Below, piece by piece: positions 26,425 to 35,557 of a DNA stretch of 58,851 nt. A program made the translations under genes and the position numbers. The DNA is taken from NCBI GenBank assembly GCA_028278145.1, contig JANQEV010000007.1, positions 1 through 58,851 on the forward strand, given 5' to 3'. The first letter of the stretch is position 1. Each line of letters begins with the position of its first letter. The notes under the pieces are model-generated. The model saw only the letters and a list, made by a program, of their open reading frames with translations, searched no databases and had not been told where the DNA came from. Source of the stretch: Chromatiales bacterium (GTDB taxonomy: Bacteria > Pseudomonadota > Gammaproteobacteria > Chromatiales > Chromatiaceae).

Positions 26425-28112
26425 ACACCAGGACTGAGCATCATCAAGTGGTGGTTATAGGCACCGGCGCCGGCGGCTCGGCCGTGGCCTGGACCCTCGC
26501 CTCCAGCGGGGTTCGGGTCCTGGCACTGGAAGCCGGTCCTGCCTACTCTCCTGAGAGTGACTATCTGTTGGACAAACCACACTGGGAGAAACAACGCTTT
26601 CCATACAAACCAAACAGCCAGGGAAACTACCGATTTGCTCAGATGCAAAAGCTGGAAGAGCGCTGGTCCATGCTCCGCTCCTGGAACATAATCTCGGGAC
26701 AAAACAACCAGGGCGAGTACCGCATCCCATCGAGAGCAGGTTATCACCATCTACAAGGGGTCGGAGGGAGTACTCTACGCTTCACCGGTGAAGCCCACCG
26801 CCTGCATCCTGAGTCGATGCAGATGCAGAGCAACTATGGAGTTGCTGCAGACTGGCCACTATCCTACAGCGATCTTGAACCCTTTTACCAGGAGGCAGAA
26901 ACCGTGGTCGGTGTTGCAGGGCCGGCAGAAAACAGCCCCAGATGGCGCTCCCAGCCCTATCCACTGCCTGCACATGGCCTGAGCAAGGCGGCAACCCTAA
27001 TCAAAAAAACCGGTGCCGACAACGGGTTTACCTGGGTGGAAAATGCCAGGGCGGCCCTGTCTATGAATTATGACGGCAGGCCCGCATGTAACTACTGTGC
27101 CAACTGCAACCGCGGCTGTCCCAGGCGTGATAAAGGCTCTGCTGATGTAACCTTCATACATAAGGCGCTGGCTACTGACAATCTGGAACTGAGACCTGGA
27201 ACTCGCGTCCTGAGGATAATTCCTGGTACCAACAATCGTATCAAGTCCATCGACTATATCAACCAGAATGGTGATGAAAAAACACTTTCCTGCGATATCT
27301 TGATTATGGCGGCAGGCGCTATTGAGACTCCCCGGCTACTGCTTGCATCCGCTGACAAACTGACCCCAAACGGGGTAGCGAATGAATCAGCCCAGGTAGG
27401 ACGCAACCTGATGGAGACCCTGTCCTGGAGTAGCAGCGGAATTGCGAATACCCCTCTCAACAGCTTCAAAGGGCTTCCATCAGACAGCATCTGTTGGGAT
27501 TATAACCACCCCACAAGTATCCCTGGCACTATTGGCGGTTGCCGATTCTCCCTGAGCATGTCCGAAGCTGATCTGGTGGGACCAATCAACTATGCCCAGC
27601 GCATAGTTCCTGGCTGGGGAACAGGGCATAAACAGGCCCTGCGTAAGGCCTTTGGCCAGGCGGTTACGATTGGAGCTATTGGTGAATTCCTTCCCAACGA
27701 CAAAACCTATGTGGATCTTGATCCAGAGGAAAAGGACCACTTTGGAATTCCATTGGCCCGTATCCACAGTTTCCTACCGAAGCCTGAACTCATTCGACTG
27801 AAATTTATGATGAACAGTTGTAGAAAAATCCTGCACCTTGCCGGGATCAGCGGTCTGGTAGAGGAGTACGGAACCTATGACTACTTCAGCAGCACCCACG
27901 TTTTTGGTGGCTGCAGAATGGGCATTGACCCCAAGCAGTCAGTGGTCAACGGATATGGCCAGAGTCACACCTGGAAAAACCTGTTTATCACCGATGCCAG
28001 TATCTTCCCAAGTTCTGGTGGTGGTGAGTCCCCATCTCTTACCATTGAGGCCCTGGCCATCCGTACCGGACGACATATAGCGCGTGGTCTTGGCTACAAA
28101 CCAATAGCCTGA
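26421..28112 (+). CDS. GMC-family FAD oxidoreductase with Cys cluster
   Basis: 563 residues, the FAD-bearing catalytic subunit of a sugar/alcohol dehydrogenase-type complex. The ADP-binding motif VVVIGTGAGGSAVAW (about 10-24) begins almost at the N-terminus and there is no signal peptide, so it would depend on its Tat-tagged partner for export. A four-Cys motif CxxCxxCxxxCP at about residues 223-234 (CNYCANCNRGCP) looks like a ligand set for an iron-sulfur cluster. The C-terminal GMC motif with FITDASIFPSSGGGESPSLT is complete. The start is a TTG overlapping the stop of the previous gene; no better start exists ahead of the FAD motif. The substrate is unknown. Confidence 0.85.
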   Translation: MNTRTEHHQVVVIGTGAGGSAVAWTLASSGVRVLALEAGPAYSPESDYLLDKPHWEKQRFPYKPNSQGNYRFAQMQKLEERWSMLRSWNIISGQNNQGEYRIPSRAGYHHLQGVGGSTLRFTGEAHRLHPESMQMQSNYGVAADWPLSYSDLEPFYQEAETVVGVAGPAENSPRWRSQPYPLPAHGLSKAATLIKKTGADNGFTWVENARAALSMNYDGRPACNYCANCNRGCPRRDKGSADVTFIHKALATDNLELRPGTRVLRIIPGTNNRIKSIDYINQNGDEKTLSCDILIMAAGAIETPRLLLASADKLTPNGVANESAQVGRNLMETLSWSSSGIANTPLNSFKGLPSDSICWDYNHPTSIPGTIGGCRFSLSMSEADLVGPINYAQRIVPGWGTGHKQALRKAFGQAVTIGAIGEFLPNDKTYVDLDPEEKDHFGIPLARIHSFLPKPELIRLKFMMNSCRKILHLAGISGLVEEYGTYDYFSSTHVFGGCRMGIDPKQSVVNGYGQSHTWKNLFITDASIFPSSGGGESPSLTIEALAIRTGRHIARGLGYKPIA

Positions 28113-28273
28113 TAGCAGCTGCACCACCCTAGTCATAAACCTACTTTATCATGGGTATAAAATATTGCCATGAATGATTCTCATTTAAAATGAATCCAAA
28201 TCTCCAAAAGCCGCGTAAGTATTAGTGAACGACAACTAAACAATCTACAAGATTACTTACGAGGAGACTACTC

Positions 28274-28558
28274 ATGAAACGCATAGCAATTACAATCGCA
28301 GCACTTACCTTTTCTGTCAGCGGGATCGCCGTAGCAGATGAGGACTACGGGTCAGTATTAAACGATCGGGTTTCTAAAACCTCAAGCTACAATAACCCTG
28401 AAACCTATGCAGAGAATCACGGCAGCGTACTGTTAGACCTGGTTCCAGGCAACCAGATCCAGAGCCAACCTCGCTCCTATGATCGCGGCCTGAGCACAGA
28501 GATCAGCATTGGTGACGCAGATAGCATTTTCAATGCAGGCGAAGACGACACCTTCTAA
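28274..28558 (+). CDS. Small secreted protein of unknown function
   Basis: 94 residues with a signal peptide (about 1-21, ending AVADED). The mature part is acidic and polar, with two similar Gly-Ser-Val segments (DYGSVLNDRV and NHGSVLLDLV) that suggest a short internal repeat of about 36 residues. A strong GAGGAG ribosome site precedes the ATG, and a good terminator follows 15 bases after the stop, so it is a genuine, probably well-expressed monocistronic gene. Function unknown. Confidence 0.75.
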   Translation: MKRIAITIAALTFSVSGIAVADEDYGSVLNDRVSKTSSYNNPETYAENHGSVLLDLVPGNQIQSQPRSYDRGLSTEISIGDADSIFNAGEDDTF

Positions 28559-28573
28559 ACAAAGGCATCAACG

Positions 28574-28605
28574 AAAAACCGGAGGTTATTACCTCCGGTT
28601 TTTTT
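28574..28605. terminator. Bidirectional rho-independent terminator
   Basis: ACCGGAGGT-TATT-ACCTCCGGT forms a stem flanked by A-run and T-run (AAAAA at 28574-28578 and TTTTTTT at 28599-28605), working in both directions between the convergent genes ending at 28558 and 28624. Confidence 0.92.
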
Positions 28606-28623
28606 GGCTAATCAGAAAAGCCA

Positions 28624-29679
28624 TTAACCCGGCTCACAGCCGGAATCGTGCAGCATCAATAATCCCATCTCCCGGGTAATAAGCTCCTCATTCAGAGATA
28701 TGAAGTCACTGCGTCGCACCGTGGTAATACCCCCAGCCATCTCATACCATGCAAACCCCGTATTCCACTCAGCATGTTTGTAGCTGCCCTGCCTGCGCCT
28801 GGGTATGCAATAGATACAGCCTGGTAACACCACCAGATTGTAACTAACATCCTGACGATGCAGTCCGGAAATAAATTCCCAGGCATCCTCAACCGAGGTG
28901 AACCTACAACAACCTACGGGATACTTTTCACTACCACCGTTATGCAACCACTCCGGCCGTGTGATCGGCAGCGGTTTGTTACGCACAAACATATGGAAAT
29001 GCAGGTTATTAATAGAGGCATTGGCACCATAGCTGTTATAACCAAACCCCACATCTGGCAGAGTCTGGCCCAATAACTCCGCCACTACCCACAGATACTT
29101 CAGATCATCCTGATGCAGAAATTGAGGCAGGCAGGCCCCTCGTTCCGGTACCATCAGACTGTGAAAAGGCATGAAGGGAAATTTGTTGTAATAGAGAGAG
29201 GTGCGACGCCCCACCAGGGGACCCTCCCAGAAGATCTCTTTCAACAGAAACGGCTTGTTGAAATGAAAGCCATCGATATCAAACGGGGCAGAGCCCCCAT
29301 CAACCTTCCTGTCCGCGATCCGCGAGGGCCGGAAAGAACGCAGCTGATTAAACTGCAACTCCCAAGGACCATCGTCACGAAACTCCGTTGGCTGCAGTCC
29401 AATCATGCCGATTCGCAACAATTGACGGAACACCTGCATATCGTCCCTGGCATCATCCAGGTAAAAGCTTCTCGGGGAGCGTTTAAAACTTCTTCGAAGT
29501 AATTGATAACGCCCTTTTACCTTTCTATCCAACTTCTCATGCAACACCGAATCTAGGCTGACATTCGCCAGCACCAGGATAAATATACCCAGTTCATTGT
29601 AGTCATGCAGCAGCTTTGCCAGACCGTGCTTGAAGACCTCAGCAAACTTGTCTGGTGATGAGAAAAGGTCCAAATTCAT
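28624..29679 (-). CDS. HIT-superfamily nucleotide-sugar phosphorylase-like protein
   Basis: 351 residues. The central part reads YNKFPFMPFHSLMVP (about 163-177) and later FGYNSYGANASINNLHFHMF (about 217-236). The second resembles the His-containing active site of the GDP-L-galactose/GDP-glucose phosphorylases (plant VTC2 type) and Ap4A phosphorylases within the HIT superfamily, where the middle His of the H-x-H motif forms a nucleotidyl intermediate. The exact substrate cannot be named. The gene stands alone between a terminator and the metal-efflux operon. The ATG at 29679 has a weak ribosome site. Confidence 0.6.
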   Translation of the reverse strand: MNLDLFSSPDKFAEVFKHGLAKLLHDYNELGIFILVLANVSLDSVLHEKLDRKVKGRYQLLRRSFKRSPRSFYLDDARDDMQVFRQLLRIGMIGLQPTEFRDDGPWELQFNQLRSFRPSRIADRKVDGGSAPFDIDGFHFNKPFLLKEIFWEGPLVGRRTSLYYNKFPFMPFHSLMVPERGACLPQFLHQDDLKYLWVVAELLGQTLPDVGFGYNSYGANASINNLHFHMFVRNKPLPITRPEWLHNGGSEKYPVGCCRFTSVEDAWEFISGLHRQDVSYNLVVLPGCIYCIPRRRQGSYKHAEWNTGFAWYEMAGGITTVRRSDFISLNEELITREMGLLMLHDSGCEPG

Positions 29680-29728
29680 AGAAAGAGAGTATTACCCCTA
29701 AGTAGGAAATCACCTTGAAGGAGTAATG

Positions 29729-30829
29729 TTACCCACAACAGCCGCCCTCGTCTCCACTTTTTCCTGAGGTTATATAGCGGCGCAGTGGTTTGATCCCAAA
29801 CCCGACCAACAGCAGCAGGCTTAGAGCTGCCATTGCAATGGGTGGTTCATAGCTAACATCGCCGGCCAAGGATGATCCTGCCAGCACATCAATGGCATAT
29901 AGGCCTATTATCCAATCCAGAATCAGACCAAGCAGGATACTTACCCCACAGATACCCAGTAGATAAGCCACCAGGGCACGGCTTCCCAGCTCTTTGCGTA
30001 CCAGAACCAGACTGGCAACATTGCTGGCAGGGCCTGCCAATAGAAACACCAGTACCGTTCCTGGTGACACCCCGGCAAACAGCATGGCAAGGGCCAGGGG
30101 AGTACTGGCAGTTGCACATACATACATGGGCACTGAGACCAAAAGGATCAACAGCATGGCCCCCAGTCCACTCCCCCACTCCACCAACATATCTGGTGGT
30201 ACCAGAGTAACTACCACACCGGCGGCCACAATCCCCACCAACAACCAGAGCGCCAGGTCATCCAGCAGATCGGTAAAAGCATAGCGCAGTCCATCCCAGG
30301 TGCGACGCCAGAAACCAGGCTCAGCTGAATCTTCTGTCATTGCCTCAGGGGAGCTGCAACATACAGTGTCACAAGCAGGTTCGGCTGTTACTCTCAGCTC
30401 AACACCCTTAGCCTGGTTACTGTATGACTCGGTGGCACCCACCATTAGACCTGCAGTGATAGCAGATATGATGGCAGCTATAGGACGCAATATGGCCAAC
30501 ACCGGCCCTAACAGGACCCAGGACAAGGCCACAGAATCCACTCCAGTCTCCGGAGTTGAGATCAGGAATGAGGTGGTGGAAGCTCGGGATGCCCCGGCCC
30601 GCGACAGTGATATCGCTGCTGGCAGGGTTCCACAGGAACAAAGGGGCAGCGGCGCCCCTATCAAGGCCGCCTTGACTACCGCCATAGGCCCGGATCCACC
30701 CAATGCCCTCCCCACTATCCGCATGGGCAACCAGGCGTGGATCAAGCCCGCTGCAATCAAACCAAATAGCAACCACGGAGCAGAATCCAGTGCCAGATGC
30801 AAAGTATTTTCAATCAGCGCCGTGATCAT
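29729..30829 (-). CDS. SO_0444-type Cu/Zn efflux permease
   Basis: Inner-membrane permease of the DUF318/SO_0444 heavy-metal efflux family, 366 residues with about eight to ten helices. The characteristic [20 protein letters not shown] motif is at about residues 58-77, a cytoplasmic loop carries CDTVCCSS, and the protein ends in GGCCG, so several Cys clusters could bind soft metals. The ATG at 30829 begins the conserved N-terminus ([10 protein letters not shown]). The frame is open upstream to 30940, but that stretch lies within yidD. The start overlaps the 3' end of yidD by 20 bases. Confidence 0.82.
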   Translation of the reverse strand: MITALIENTLHLALDSAPWLLFGLIAAGLIHAWLPMRIVGRALGGSGPMAVVKAALIGAPLPLCSCGTLPAAISLSRAGASRASTTSFLISTPETGVDSVALSWVLLGPVLAILRPIAAIISAITAGLMVGATESYSNQAKGVELRVTAEPACDTVCCSSPEAMTEDSAEPGFWRRTWDGLRYAFTDLLDDLALWLLVGIVAAGVVVTLVPPDMLVEWGSGLGAMLLILLVSVPMYVCATASTPLALAMLFAGVSPGTVLVFLLAGPASNVASLVLVRKELGSRALVAYLLGICGVSILLGLILDWIIGLYAIDVLAGSSLAGDVSYEPPIAMAALSLLLLVGFGIKPLRRYITSGKSGDEGGCCG

Positions 30830-31061
30830 GCTTCCCGCACCTGTGCCCTGGTGGCGGCACTGGGTCAACCCCACCAGGATGAAATGGGTGGCAGCGCAAA
30901 ATACGTTTGGTGCCAAGCCAGAGCCCACACCAAACCCCATGCACCTCTATTGCCTCTTGCATATATGCGGAGCAACTTGGGTAGTAGCGGCAGTTATTGC
31001 CCAATAGTGGACTGATCAGATAGCTGTATCCTCGCACCAGAAGCACAAAGAACCTTCTCAT
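30810..31061 (-). CDS. yidD: YidD, membrane protein insertion efficiency factor
   Basis: 83 residues with the full YidD pattern: an N-terminal amphipathic/hydrophobic segment ([22 protein letters not shown]), the Cys-rich core C..YPSCSAY, and [17 protein letters not shown] near the end. YidD normally lies between rnpA and yidC in the rpmH-rnpA-yidD-yidC cluster and assists membrane protein insertion; here it lies between a 54-residue membrane protein gene (ATGA overlap) and a metal-efflux permease gene. That placement suggests a second, relocated copy or a dedicated helper for the permease. Confidence 0.93.
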   Translation of the reverse strand: MRRFFVLLVRGYSYLISPLLGNNCRYYPSCSAYMQEAIEVHGVWCGLWLGTKRILRCHPFHPGGVDPVPPPGHRCGKHDHGAD

Positions 31062-31222
31062 TGCGTAACCTTCAGATTCTGGTGCTGTCGTCTTAGTATC
31101 TGATTACTCATGGTAGATAGCAGGTAGGCCACACCGGACACCAGGATTATAGTTGCACCCGCATACAGCTGGGAGCCAAACAGAACCAACATGAACAGGC
31201 AAAACAAAACGTGTAGCTTCAT
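31058..31222 (-). CDS. 54-residue membrane protein upstream of yidD
   Basis: The reading frame from the ATG at 31222 to the TGA at 31058 encodes 54 residues with a signal-like or membrane helix ([20 protein letters not shown], residues 3-22), a second hydrophobic stretch ([16 protein letters not shown], 23-38) and a basic, polar tail ([12 protein letters not shown]). Its stop overlaps the yidD start as ATGA, the usual sign of translational coupling, which makes the frame more credible than its length alone. There is no strong ribosome site. I do not recognise a family. Confidence 0.6.
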   Translation of the reverse strand: MKLHVLFCLFMLVLFGSQLYAGATIILVSGVAYLLSTMSNQILRRQHQNLKVTQ

Positions 31223-31315
31223 CTAAACAGATACTCTTAATATAATTAATTGGATTGATACGGTACTAGGCAGATACACTGCAGATTCATTGTAGTATAG
31301 CGTTTTAGGAACTCT

Positions 31316-31864
31316 ATGAGCACTGGTAAATTAATCCTCTACCCAGGCAACACCACATCATCTCCCCCCCTGGTAACTTCGGTAATCGAGTCACTGCAAC
31401 AGGTGGGGCTGATAGGTCAATCCCTAGACAATGGCCAGAACAGTTTTCTAGCAGGTGAAAACTTTCTTCAGCTGATCACTTTTATGGGTTGTTCACCGGA
31501 TGTATGCCTGACTCCACACTCTCATGCCGAACGGGATTTTTGCCATCTTACGATTCTAGGCCCTCTACCTGAACCACAACTGATTTGGGATAATAACTGT
31601 CGGCCGCCACGCTGTCCTGAATGTAAAAAACCTCTTAGCAACTGGAAACAAGGGGTAAACAATACCTCCATCAACTGCAACATTTGCGGGACTGAATCAG
31701 CACTAGGCGATCTAAACTGGGGACGAGGTGCAGGTTTTAGCCACATATTTATCGAGATCCATAATGTGTTCCCGGGTGAGGCGGTTCCAGTAGATGCACT
31801 GTTCACTCAACTGCAACGGGATACAGGAGTCAGCTGGAGATATTTTTATACTGGCCCAGGCTAG
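31316..31864 (+). CDS. Zinc-ribbon protein of unknown function
   Basis: 182 residues. A zinc ribbon is visible as CPEC (about 101-104) and CNIC (about 122-125) with intervening polar loop; before it lie a His/Cys segment (CLTPHSHAERDFCHL) and a Pro-rich stretch (GPLPEPQLIWD). The C-terminal part (GFSHIFIEIHNVFPGEAVP) is probably a second alpha/beta portion. I know this only as a conserved-looking uncharacterised type. It is divergent from the yidD operon and convergent with the YaiI-like gene, with seven bases between the stops. Confidence 0.65.
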   Translation: MSTGKLILYPGNTTSSPPLVTSVIESLQQVGLIGQSLDNGQNSFLAGENFLQLITFMGCSPDVCLTPHSHAERDFCHLTILGPLPEPQLIWDNNCRPPRCPECKKPLSNWKQGVNNTSINCNICGTESALGDLNWGRGAGFSHIFIEIHNVFPGEAVPVDALFTQLQRDTGVSWRYFYTGPG

Positions 31865-31871
31865 GACATCA

Positions 31872-32318
31872 TTAGGTCAAAGTTGCAAGAAGCCTATCCA
31901 GGTGCCCGGCAAAGGCCTTGCGGTCACTCTGGCTGAGGGCTTGAGGGCCGCCGGTATCGACACCGCTTGAGCGCAGACTATCCATAAAATCACGCATGGT
32001 CAGTCTGGCCTTGATATTTTCCGTTGTATGCAAATCACCCCGTGGACTCAGGGCAAGACCACCCTTCTCAATCACCTCAGCCGCCAGGGGGATGTCACTG
32101 GTAATTATCAGATCACCTGCAGAACATCTCTTCACTATCTCATTGTCGGCCACATCAAACCCTGGAGCCACCTGCAACATACTGATATGCGGTGAAGCTG
32201 GTACACGTATAGAGTGATTAGCCACTAACGTAAGCTGGACTCTGGTACGCTCAGCCGCCCGGAACAGAATCTCCTTGATAACAACCGGACAGGCATCAGC
32301 ATCAACCCATATCTTCAT
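31872..32318 (-). CDS. YaiI/YqxD family protein (DUF188)
   Basis: 148 residues, full length for the UPF0178 family. The hallmark N-terminus [20 protein letters not shown] and the [19 protein letters not shown] motif are present; these acidic residues resemble a PIN-like nuclease active site, but no function is established that I know of. Convergent with the zinc-ribbon gene and upstream of no obvious partner. Confidence 0.93.
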   Translation of the reverse strand: MKIWVDADACPVVIKEILFRAAERTRVQLTLVANHSIRVPASPHISMLQVAPGFDVADNEIVKRCSAGDLIITSDIPLAAEVIEKGGLALSPRGDLHTTENIKARLTMRDFMDSLRSSGVDTGGPQALSQSDRKAFAGHLDRLLATLT

Positions 32319-32367
32319 TGCGTTTCACTACTATTCTATTTATTTATCGTGGCACCAAGAGAAAAAA

Positions 32368-33444
32368 CTATTTGATGGTATCAGTAATAAATACCACGGA
32401 ACAATTCCGCCCCTTGCTTTTTGCCTGATACAAAGCCATATCGGCATTACGATACAGATTATCCTTGGTGGTCTGAGGGTAAAACTCCGCCACTCCCAGA
32501 CTGATAGTTACTTTATGCTCAATACCAAATGCGTAACCAGCCACCTGATTACGGATCTTATCTGCGAGCTTTAACGCCCCCTCCGAATCAACCCCGGGTA
32601 TTATTATCGCAAACTCATCACCACCCAAGCGATACAGAGAGTCACTTTTTCGAATGGATTCACTTACCACTCTGGCAATAGAAACAAGCACATCATCCCC
32701 TATCCTGTGGCCTTTCTTATCATTAATCTCCTTGAAACGATCGACATCAAATAGCACCAGAGACATAAGCTGGTTATACCTGCCGCATCTTGCCACTTCA
32801 CTTTCAATTGCAGCATCATAAGAACGTCGATTTCCCACGCGCGTCAAATGATCATAAGCCGCCTCATATTCCAATATCTTTCTGACGTAAAAAACTATAA
32901 GCCATATTATAAATACCGCACTTGCTGCATTAAACAATAAAATGACATAGAACAGCTTGATACCAGACACCTTGTCTTCATTTGCCTGCTGTACAGCAAG
33001 TACAATTGCGTCAGCGGCATCCCAGCAACGTTCACTCTCCTCTATAATCTGTTTCCTAAGCTGTGGTGAAGGCATGGTCTGATATTCAATCAGCATATGC
33101 TCGAGTCCCTGCCATTTCTTCTTGAAGCCAATTACACCTTTAAATACGTTCTCATCAACCTCAATATGACTAAAACCGTTTTCTATGGAAACAAACCGCT
33201 CTAAAGAAAAGTTAATATCCATAATGATACCGGTCACCGGCTCAGCCGAATCAGACAGCACTAACTTAACCACTCGTTGAATAGAACCCCGAACCACGCC
33301 AGACTGATTAATAAGGCCAGCATCATATTTAAGATTATCTACAGTAACGTGAATCAGATATGTCATGACAAGACCAAGACTAAGTATGACTGCTGATAAC
33401 ACAATCATATAGGTTGAAGATTTGTTATGTTGTTTTAGTCCCAT
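32368..33444 (-). CDS. Diguanylate cyclase with periplasmic sensor
   Basis: 358 residues from the ATG at 33444; a TTG start ten codons further up (33474) is possible. Two membrane helices (about 10-32 and about 165-185) flank a mainly helical periplasmic domain with INQSGVVRGSIQR, reminiscent of the PilJ/NIT-type four-helix sensors (type IV pili transducer N-terminus). The GGDEF domain is complete (GGDEF), with the I-site RKSD five residues before. The upstream region to 33970 holds no gene, so it probably has its own promoter. Confidence 0.86.
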   Translation of the reverse strand: MGLKQHNKSSTYMIVLSAVILSLGLVMTYLIHVTVDNLKYDAGLINQSGVVRGSIQRVVKLVLSDSAEPVTGIIMDINFSLERFVSIENGFSHIEVDENVFKGVIGFKKKWQGLEHMLIEYQTMPSPQLRKQIIEESERCWDAADAIVLAVQQANEDKVSGIKLFYVILLFNAASAVFIIWLIVFYVRKILEYEAAYDHLTRVGNRRSYDAAIESEVARCGRYNQLMSLVLFDVDRFKEINDKKGHRIGDDVLVSIARVVSESIRKSDSLYRLGGDEFAIIIPGVDSEGALKLADKIRNQVAGYAFGIEHKVTISLGVAEFYPQTTKDNLYRNADMALYQAKSKGRNCSVVFITDTIK

Positions 33445-33970
33445 ATCATGGCAACAACAGCATTGCTCGAACAATCAAACAGGCACAAGTGATACAAACT
33501 TATGTTTGGGATACATGCTATCTGCGGGGCAGGTAATGAAGTATTCAATCATGAACATCTCTACTATCAGCAAGTGCCTATTCACATAGAAAGACAAAGA
33601 CTGCGGTTGGAACAGTAGGAGTTGTAGTTATATGTGTGAAGACTTTAGGTAGTGTAAAAAACCCACTGACAACCGTAACCTAAAGTATAGTTAATGATTA
33701 CGTAAATAATGTGAGTACTAATGCGAAACGTTCCGTCAAACTAACCGCAATAAAATATCTACAACAAACCATACAACCACATACCCTTTTGGTATTACCT
33801 ATATATTGCACAGGGAAGTGATAACAATAGCTATTCGAATAGATATGGGTGGAATTTCCCATCTCGACAATATTACTTATGCAATACTCAACATGAGTTA
33901 TTGCATGGGGAATTATCTAGACAGAGAAAGAGATCTACGCCGAGGAGTAATCACTCTTCTAAGAAATGAT
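33445..33970. other. Gene-free interval of about 525 bases
   Basis: Between the two minus-strand cyclase genes I see no reading frame with family resemblance. A plus-strand frame from 33806 runs into the following gene antisense and looks like chance. A 17-codon frame begins at an ATG at 33538 after GGGGCAGG, too short to support. The interval is AT-rich and probably holds the promoter of the 32368-33444 gene. Confidence 0.5.
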
Positions 33971-35542
33971 CTAGCCGCTGATACAGCGGTTCTTGCCAGC
34001 ACTCTTGGCCTGATACATGGCCCGGTCCGCACGTTCAAACACCGTTTCAGGTGTATCACCTTGACGGAAATCTGTATAGCCACAGGAGATAGTGAGAGTT
34101 ATCGGTTTCTTCCCCGAATGGAAACCACTGGTTTCTACTGATTTACGAATCTGCTCTGCCACCACCTCAGCCTGATCCATAGGGGTATTTGGCAGTAGGA
34201 CACAGAACTCCTCTCCACCATAGCGTCCTACAAAGTCGGTCTGACGCAGTCTCTTTTTAAGTACTTGACCTATTACCCTCAGCGCCTTATCCCCAGCCTG
34301 ATGTCCAAAGCGGTCATTAACCTGCTTGAAGTCATCCAGGTCCCACACCATTAACACCAATGGACTATTGAATCTCTGCCAACGGATAAACTCATCCTGC
34401 AAACGCGCATCATAGGCCGCACGATTAGGCAGCCCCGTAACCGGGTCCATGGATGAACGGGCCTGTGCCTCTACAATCTTGTTACGTAACACTCCCGTTT
34501 CTTCTTCCACTTCCTGCAAACGCTCACGCAGCTTTTTTTCATTGCGCTGTGATTCCAGAAAACGCTCTTCAGCATCCTGCAAATGCCGGTCCATATGACC
34601 TTTGATGGCTTCCAGATGAGAAGCTACATCCTGTTTCAGCACCTGCAAATCCTGAGCATCCCGCATACTGGTGGTTATGCCCCCTACCTGCTCTTTCACC
34701 GCCTGATCTAGATCCTTACCACTTTGCAGAGAAGCCTGTTGCAAGCTGTGGCCACTGGCCACAAACTTATCCAGCTCATGCAGACGCGCCATCAGGTCGG
34801 CCAGGAAGCTGCCGGTAGCACGCGTCTCCTTATTTAGATCAGTAAGCAGGCCCGACACTATCTTGGTCAGATCCTTGACCACGGTCACAACAGCTTCCTT
34901 GTTATGCTGCTCCAGCCTCTGCTCCAGCGAGTTAATGTCTTTACTTAGCTTGCTGGGCCAATTCAGCTTTCCCAGGAGTGACAGCAACAGGCGCATTGCC
35001 TCATCACCATCCACCTGGGGTTCATCCGTCGGTTCACTGCGACTGAAGATACGCCCCAATAAACCGGAACCACTCTCAGCTTCGGCTTTTTCCTCTTGCG
35101 GAGACCCGATCAGTAACTGGATATATTCGTCCAGCGCAAGATCGGCAACACCTACTGGATCCGCTGCTATCTGGTTCCCCAATTGTTTCAGACGCTTGCT
35201 CTTCTGACCTGTCAGGCCGGCACGATCAGACAGGCGACTTAGCAGTTCTGCCGGATCATTTTTGACCGGAGCTGCTGTCTCAACCGGTTCATCATGTGCC
35301 CGCATGAGTGCTTCTGAAATAGCTGCCATATGGCGTTGCGCATTTGCATTAACGCCCTTTCTCAGGGAATCACGTAATTTCTTCAGATGTGGATCCAGGG
35401 CAGGATCAAGACCTTTGGTTGCCAGGGTAAGACGGATGATAACCCGACTCAGCAGCTGCTGTGTCTCATCATTGGAAGCGGAGTCATCCTTGTAATTCTG
35501 CTCAAGTTCGAAATATTTTTTTTTCCAGTTGGAGTCTTCCAT
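33971..35542 (-). CDS. Cytoplasmic DgcP-like diguanylate cyclase
   Basis: 523 residues, no membrane helix. The first 350 residues are helical, with coiled-coil character towards 240-355, and the N-terminus (NWKKKYFELEQNY...RLTLATKGLDPALDPHLKKLRDSLRKG) recalls the N-terminal region of the polar cyclase DgcP of Pseudomonas; that likeness is from memory and unverified. The C-terminal GGDEF domain has the active variant GGEEF with the I-site RQTD. An EEP-family hydrolase gene lies upstream by 15 bases on the same strand, so they are probably cotranscribed. Confidence 0.85.
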   Translation of the reverse strand: MEDSNWKKKYFELEQNYKDDSASNDETQQLLSRVIIRLTLATKGLDPALDPHLKKLRDSLRKGVNANAQRHMAAISEALMRAHDEPVETAAPVKNDPAELLSRLSDRAGLTGQKSKRLKQLGNQIAADPVGVADLALDEYIQLLIGSPQEEKAEAESGSGLLGRIFSRSEPTDEPQVDGDEAMRLLLSLLGKLNWPSKLSKDINSLEQRLEQHNKEAVVTVVKDLTKIVSGLLTDLNKETRATGSFLADLMARLHELDKFVASGHSLQQASLQSGKDLDQAVKEQVGGITTSMRDAQDLQVLKQDVASHLEAIKGHMDRHLQDAEERFLESQRNEKKLRERLQEVEEETGVLRNKIVEAQARSSMDPVTGLPNRAAYDARLQDEFIRWQRFNSPLVLMVWDLDDFKQVNDRFGHQAGDKALRVIGQVLKKRLRQTDFVGRYGGEEFCVLLPNTPMDQAEVVAEQIRKSVETSGFHSGKKPITLTISCGYTDFRQGDTPETVFERADRAMYQAKSAGKNRCISG

Positions 35543-35557
35543 AATGCTGCAGCTTTC

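Noticed and set aside
33806..34141. 111-residue plus-strand frame in the gap between cyclase genes
   Set aside because: Its second half is antisense to the GGDEF domain of the 33971-35542 gene and it has no recognisable features.
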